Translations under genes and position numbers: made by a program
Source: Pelagibacteraceae bacterium AG-390-A23
GTDB lineage: Bacteria; Pseudomonadota; Alphaproteobacteria; Pelagibacterales; Pelagibacteraceae
Direction of reading: 5' to 3'
NCBI GenBank assembly: GCA_003279775.1
Contig: QCGW01000002.1
Span: 42,289-106,288, forward strand
DNA: 64,000 nucleotides
In this document: one piece after another, positions 62,071 to 64,000 of the stretch
Layout: each line of letters begins with the position of its first letter
Numbering within the stretch: position 1 is the stretch's first letter
The notes under the pieces: model-generated
What the model was told of the DNA's origin: nothing
Seen by the model: the letters and a program-made list of their open reading frames with translations, nothing else
Database searches by the model: none

Positions 62071-63096
62071 TTATGATCTTGTTAATGAAGACTGTAATTC
62101 CTGATTTGAAATGTATCCCTTTACATTTCCACTTTTATCAACCACTTCACAATTTGAATCAGAACATACAATTTTTGGCAAAAAATCCTCTATAAATTCA
62201 TCTTCATTTACTTTTATTAAGTTTGATTTATCTATGTCATTAGCTTGATCAGCAGTTTTCATAATAATTTTTGCCTTGATAACTTTTGCTCTGTTCACAT
62301 CTTTTACAAAAGCTTTTACATAATCATCAGCAGGGTTCATAATAATTTCCTCGGGAGTTCCTACTTGAACTAATTTTCCAGAGTTTAGTATCCCGATATG
62401 ATCACCTAATCTTAATGATTCATCTAGATCGTGAGTAATAAATACAATTGTTTTTTTTAGTTCTGCTTGAAGATCAATTAATTGTTTCTGCATATCACTT
62501 CTAATCAGAGGATCTAGAGCGCTGAAAGCTTCATCCATTAACATAATATCTGTATCAGTAGCCAATGCTCTTGCTAAACCAACACGTTGCTGCATTCCAC
62601 CTGATAATTGAGCAGGATATTGATTTTCAAAACCAGTTAGACCAACAGCATCGATTTTTTCCATTGAGATTTTATTCCTTTCATCTTCACCTTTTCCTTG
62701 CATTTCTAACCCGTAACCAACATTTTGAATTACTGTTTTATGCGGGAATAAACCAAATCTTTGAAATACCATGCTCATTTTATGTCTTCTAAATTCAATA
62801 AGCTTATCTTTATCAAGTGACATTACATTTGTTCCCTCAACTAAAATTTCACCATCAGTTGGATCAATTAATCTATTTAAATGTCTTATTAATGTTGATT
62901 TCCCTGATCCCGATAAACCCATACAAACAAAGGTTTCTCCCTCTTCAATATTAAGTGAAACATTATCTAATCCAACGGTATGACCAGTTTGCTCTAAAAT
63001 TTCATCTTTTGTTGCACCATCTTTTACCATTGGCAGAACAGAAGAAGGGTTGTTTCCAAAAATTTTGTATACGTTGTTGATCTCAATTTTTGACAT
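62071..63096 (-). CDS. proV: Glycine betaine/proline-type ABC ATPase
   Basis: 341-residue ATPase of the ProV/OpuAA group. It has the specific N-terminal section KIFGNNPSSVLPMVKDGATKD before the nucleotide domain. Walker A GLSGSGKSTLIRHLNRL, signature LSGGMQQRVGLARAL, Walker B IMLMDEAFSALDPL. The C-terminal regulatory part (about 280-341) is shorter than the usual paired CBS domains and looks like about one CBS unit. The permease and binding protein normally encoded beside it are absent from both sides here. They must be elsewhere or past the window. Confidence 0.92.
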   Translation of the reverse strand: MSKIEINNVYKIFGNNPSSVLPMVKDGATKDEILEQTGHTVGLDNVSLNIEEGETFVCMGLSGSGKSTLIRHLNRLIDPTDGEILVEGTNVMSLDKDKLIEFRRHKMSMVFQRFGLFPHKTVIQNVGYGLEMQGKGEDERNKISMEKIDAVGLTGFENQYPAQLSGGMQQRVGLARALATDTDIMLMDEAFSALDPLIRSDMQKQLIDLQAELKKTIVFITHDLDESLRLGDHIGILNSGKLVQVGTPEEIIMNPADDYVKAFVKDVNRAKVIKAKIIMKTADQANDIDKSNLIKVNEDEFIEDFLPKIVCSDSNCEVVDKSGNVKGYISNQELQSSLTRS

Positions 63097-63221
63097 GATG
63101 TAATGTTCTAACAGTTACAATCATCATATGTAAAACAAATATTATACAACTTATAATTGTTTTAAGAAATAACAGTTGTATTTATTTGCTTTTATTTATT
63201 TTTTAAATAAGAATTTTATAT
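63097..63221. promoter_or_regulatory. Divergent regulatory gap
   Basis: 125 bases between the ProV-type and class II aldolase genes. TACAAC and GTTGTA lie inverted about 24 bases apart, and TAACAGTT occurs twice (about 63111 and 63168). The repeats may be operator sites for a shared regulator; no defined promoter stands out in the AT-rich background. Confidence 0.3.
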
Positions 63222-63953
63222 ATGGCGCAAACAGACAAAGATGTGCGACTAGAGTTATCTGCTCTCTATAGAATTTTACATATGTACGGTATGACTGACC
63301 TTGCTAATCAATGTGCGGGGGCAAGATCTGCCGAAGATAAGAATTGTTCTTTCGTTCATCCGTATGGAATGTTTTATGAAGAAATTACCGCCTCATCTTT
63401 AGTCAAAATCGATCAGAACGGAAAAAAAATAGATTCAGACGGACCTTGGTTAAACGACGGATGCATTAATCTTGCTCAATGGATTTTTAATAAAAGAAAT
63501 GATGTAAACTTTTATGTTCACGGACATGCCAATGATGTGATGGCAGTTGGTGGCACTAAAGAGGGTTTAATGTATCTTTCACAGGCTGCAGTTTATTTAA
63601 ATCATCTTGTTGGATACATAGATTATGAATTTGTTGAGGACAAAGAATTTGGAAGTAAATTTGAAAACCTAATTAGCAAACATGATATTTTAATTACTAG
63701 AAATCATGGATATTACACAGTAGGAAAAACTGCAGCTGAAGCATTTTTCAGAGCTTATTATCTAGAGCAAGCATGTTCAGTTCAGGTGAAAAATCTTGCT
63801 ATGGGTTTAAATAAACATGAAATAGATAAACAAAAAGCTGCATATTTCTGGGAAAACATGAGTGACTCTGATGATTATAATTATGATGGAAAAACAGAGT
63901 GGGCTGCTTTATTAAGAAAATTAGAGAGAGAACATTCAAATTATAAAAATTAA
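63222..63953 (+). CDS. Class II aldolase/adducin family protein
   Basis: 243 residues. Zinc ligands are visible as the His pair in VHGHANDVMAVG near residue 105 and the His in ITRNHGYYTVGKTAAEAFFRAYYLEQAC near 160. The N terminus has the family's LSALYRILHMYGMTDLANQCAGAR. Members act as sugar-phosphate or hydroxy-acid aldolases, epimerases or decarboxylases, so substrate is open. It shares a base with the next gene start (TAATG). Confidence 0.88.
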   Translation: MAQTDKDVRLELSALYRILHMYGMTDLANQCAGARSAEDKNCSFVHPYGMFYEEITASSLVKIDQNGKKIDSDGPWLNDGCINLAQWIFNKRNDVNFYVHGHANDVMAVGGTKEGLMYLSQAAVYLNHLVGYIDYEFVEDKEFGSKFENLISKHDILITRNHGYYTVGKTAAEAFFRAYYLEQACSVQVKNLAMGLNKHEIDKQKAAYFWENMSDSDDYNYDGKTEWAALLRKLEREHSNYKN

Positions 63954-64000
63954 TGGAACAAAATTTTACAATTAAAAATATAACTAAAAATTCTACAAAT
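63953..64000 (+). CDS. Start of a further gene, cut by window end
   Basis: An ATG overlapping the aldolase stop as TAATG opens a frame of 16 codons (MEQNFTIKNITKNSTN) that runs off the window. The start/stop coupling makes it probably real and co-transcribed with the aldolase family gene. Too little sequence to name. Confidence 0.5.
   Translation, partial: MEQNFTIKNITKNSTN

Overview
The window is very AT-rich, with tiny or negative gaps between genes, many four-base ATGA or one-base TAATG start/stop overlaps and almost no non-coding DNA. Gene order and content point to a streamlined marine alphaproteobacterium of the SAR11 (Pelagibacter-like) type: an HflK-HflC-DUF2065-DegP-MiaA block, mreBCD-PBP2-rodA, ThyX in place of ThyA, many solute-binding ABC systems, and a circularly permuted two-piece tmRNA, which is an alphaproteobacterial trait. 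The assignment to SAR11 is inference from content, not from a marker-gene search.

Layout. 1-8538 is backbone: chorismate synthase (cut by the window edge), pdxH, a polyprenyl diphosphate synthase, an S49 peptidase, glyQ-glyS and pyruvate phosphate dikinase. 8554-11954 is an accessory stretch between ppdK and the 3' end of the tmRNA gene. It is divided by four same-oriented copies (two full-length, two short) of the tmRNA 3' end into three small cassettes of about 1.0, 1.6 and 0.75 kb. The cassettes carry short membrane or unknown proteins and one PD-(D/E)XK nuclease-like protein, and no integrase. 11920-12179 is the permuted tmRNA itself on the minus strand. 12222-34350 returns to backbone: thyX, an Mrp-type ATPase, hflKC-degP-miaA, ilvBHC, a Dpp/Opp-type ABC importer, leuA and the cell-shape operon mreBCD-mrdA-rodA.

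34394-41278 holds compact metabolic genes: a DadA-like oxidase, an EamA exporter, a 2-hydroxyacid dehydrogenase, a histone-deacetylase-like hydrolase, msrB, a DUF1479 protein, a glutaredoxin, a TIGR03643 protein, and a LysE-type exporter preceded by a terminator-like hairpin. 41366-55418 is dominated by amino-acid-type transport. It has a complete LIV/HAAT ABC operon with its own binding protein, AzlCD exporter subunits, a GlaH/CsiD-type glutarate hydroxylase, a ProC-like reductase, and a second LIV operon whose likely binding protein lies convergently at 54228-55418.

55526-59543 is a minus-strand catabolic-looking operon (flavin-dependent LLM oxidoreductase, DUF1185 protein, alpha/beta hydrolase, aldehyde dehydrogenase) directly upstream of that binding protein. 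This suggests an uptake-plus-degradation module for an unidentified substrate. 59649-64000 carries an IPNS-like dioxygenase, an EamA permease, a hot-dog thioesterase, a ProV-type ATPase without neighbouring permease, a class II aldolase family protein and the first 16 codons of a further gene. I saw no tRNA, rRNA, CRISPR array, transposase or integrase. The most novel structure is the tmRNA-anchored mini-cassette array.
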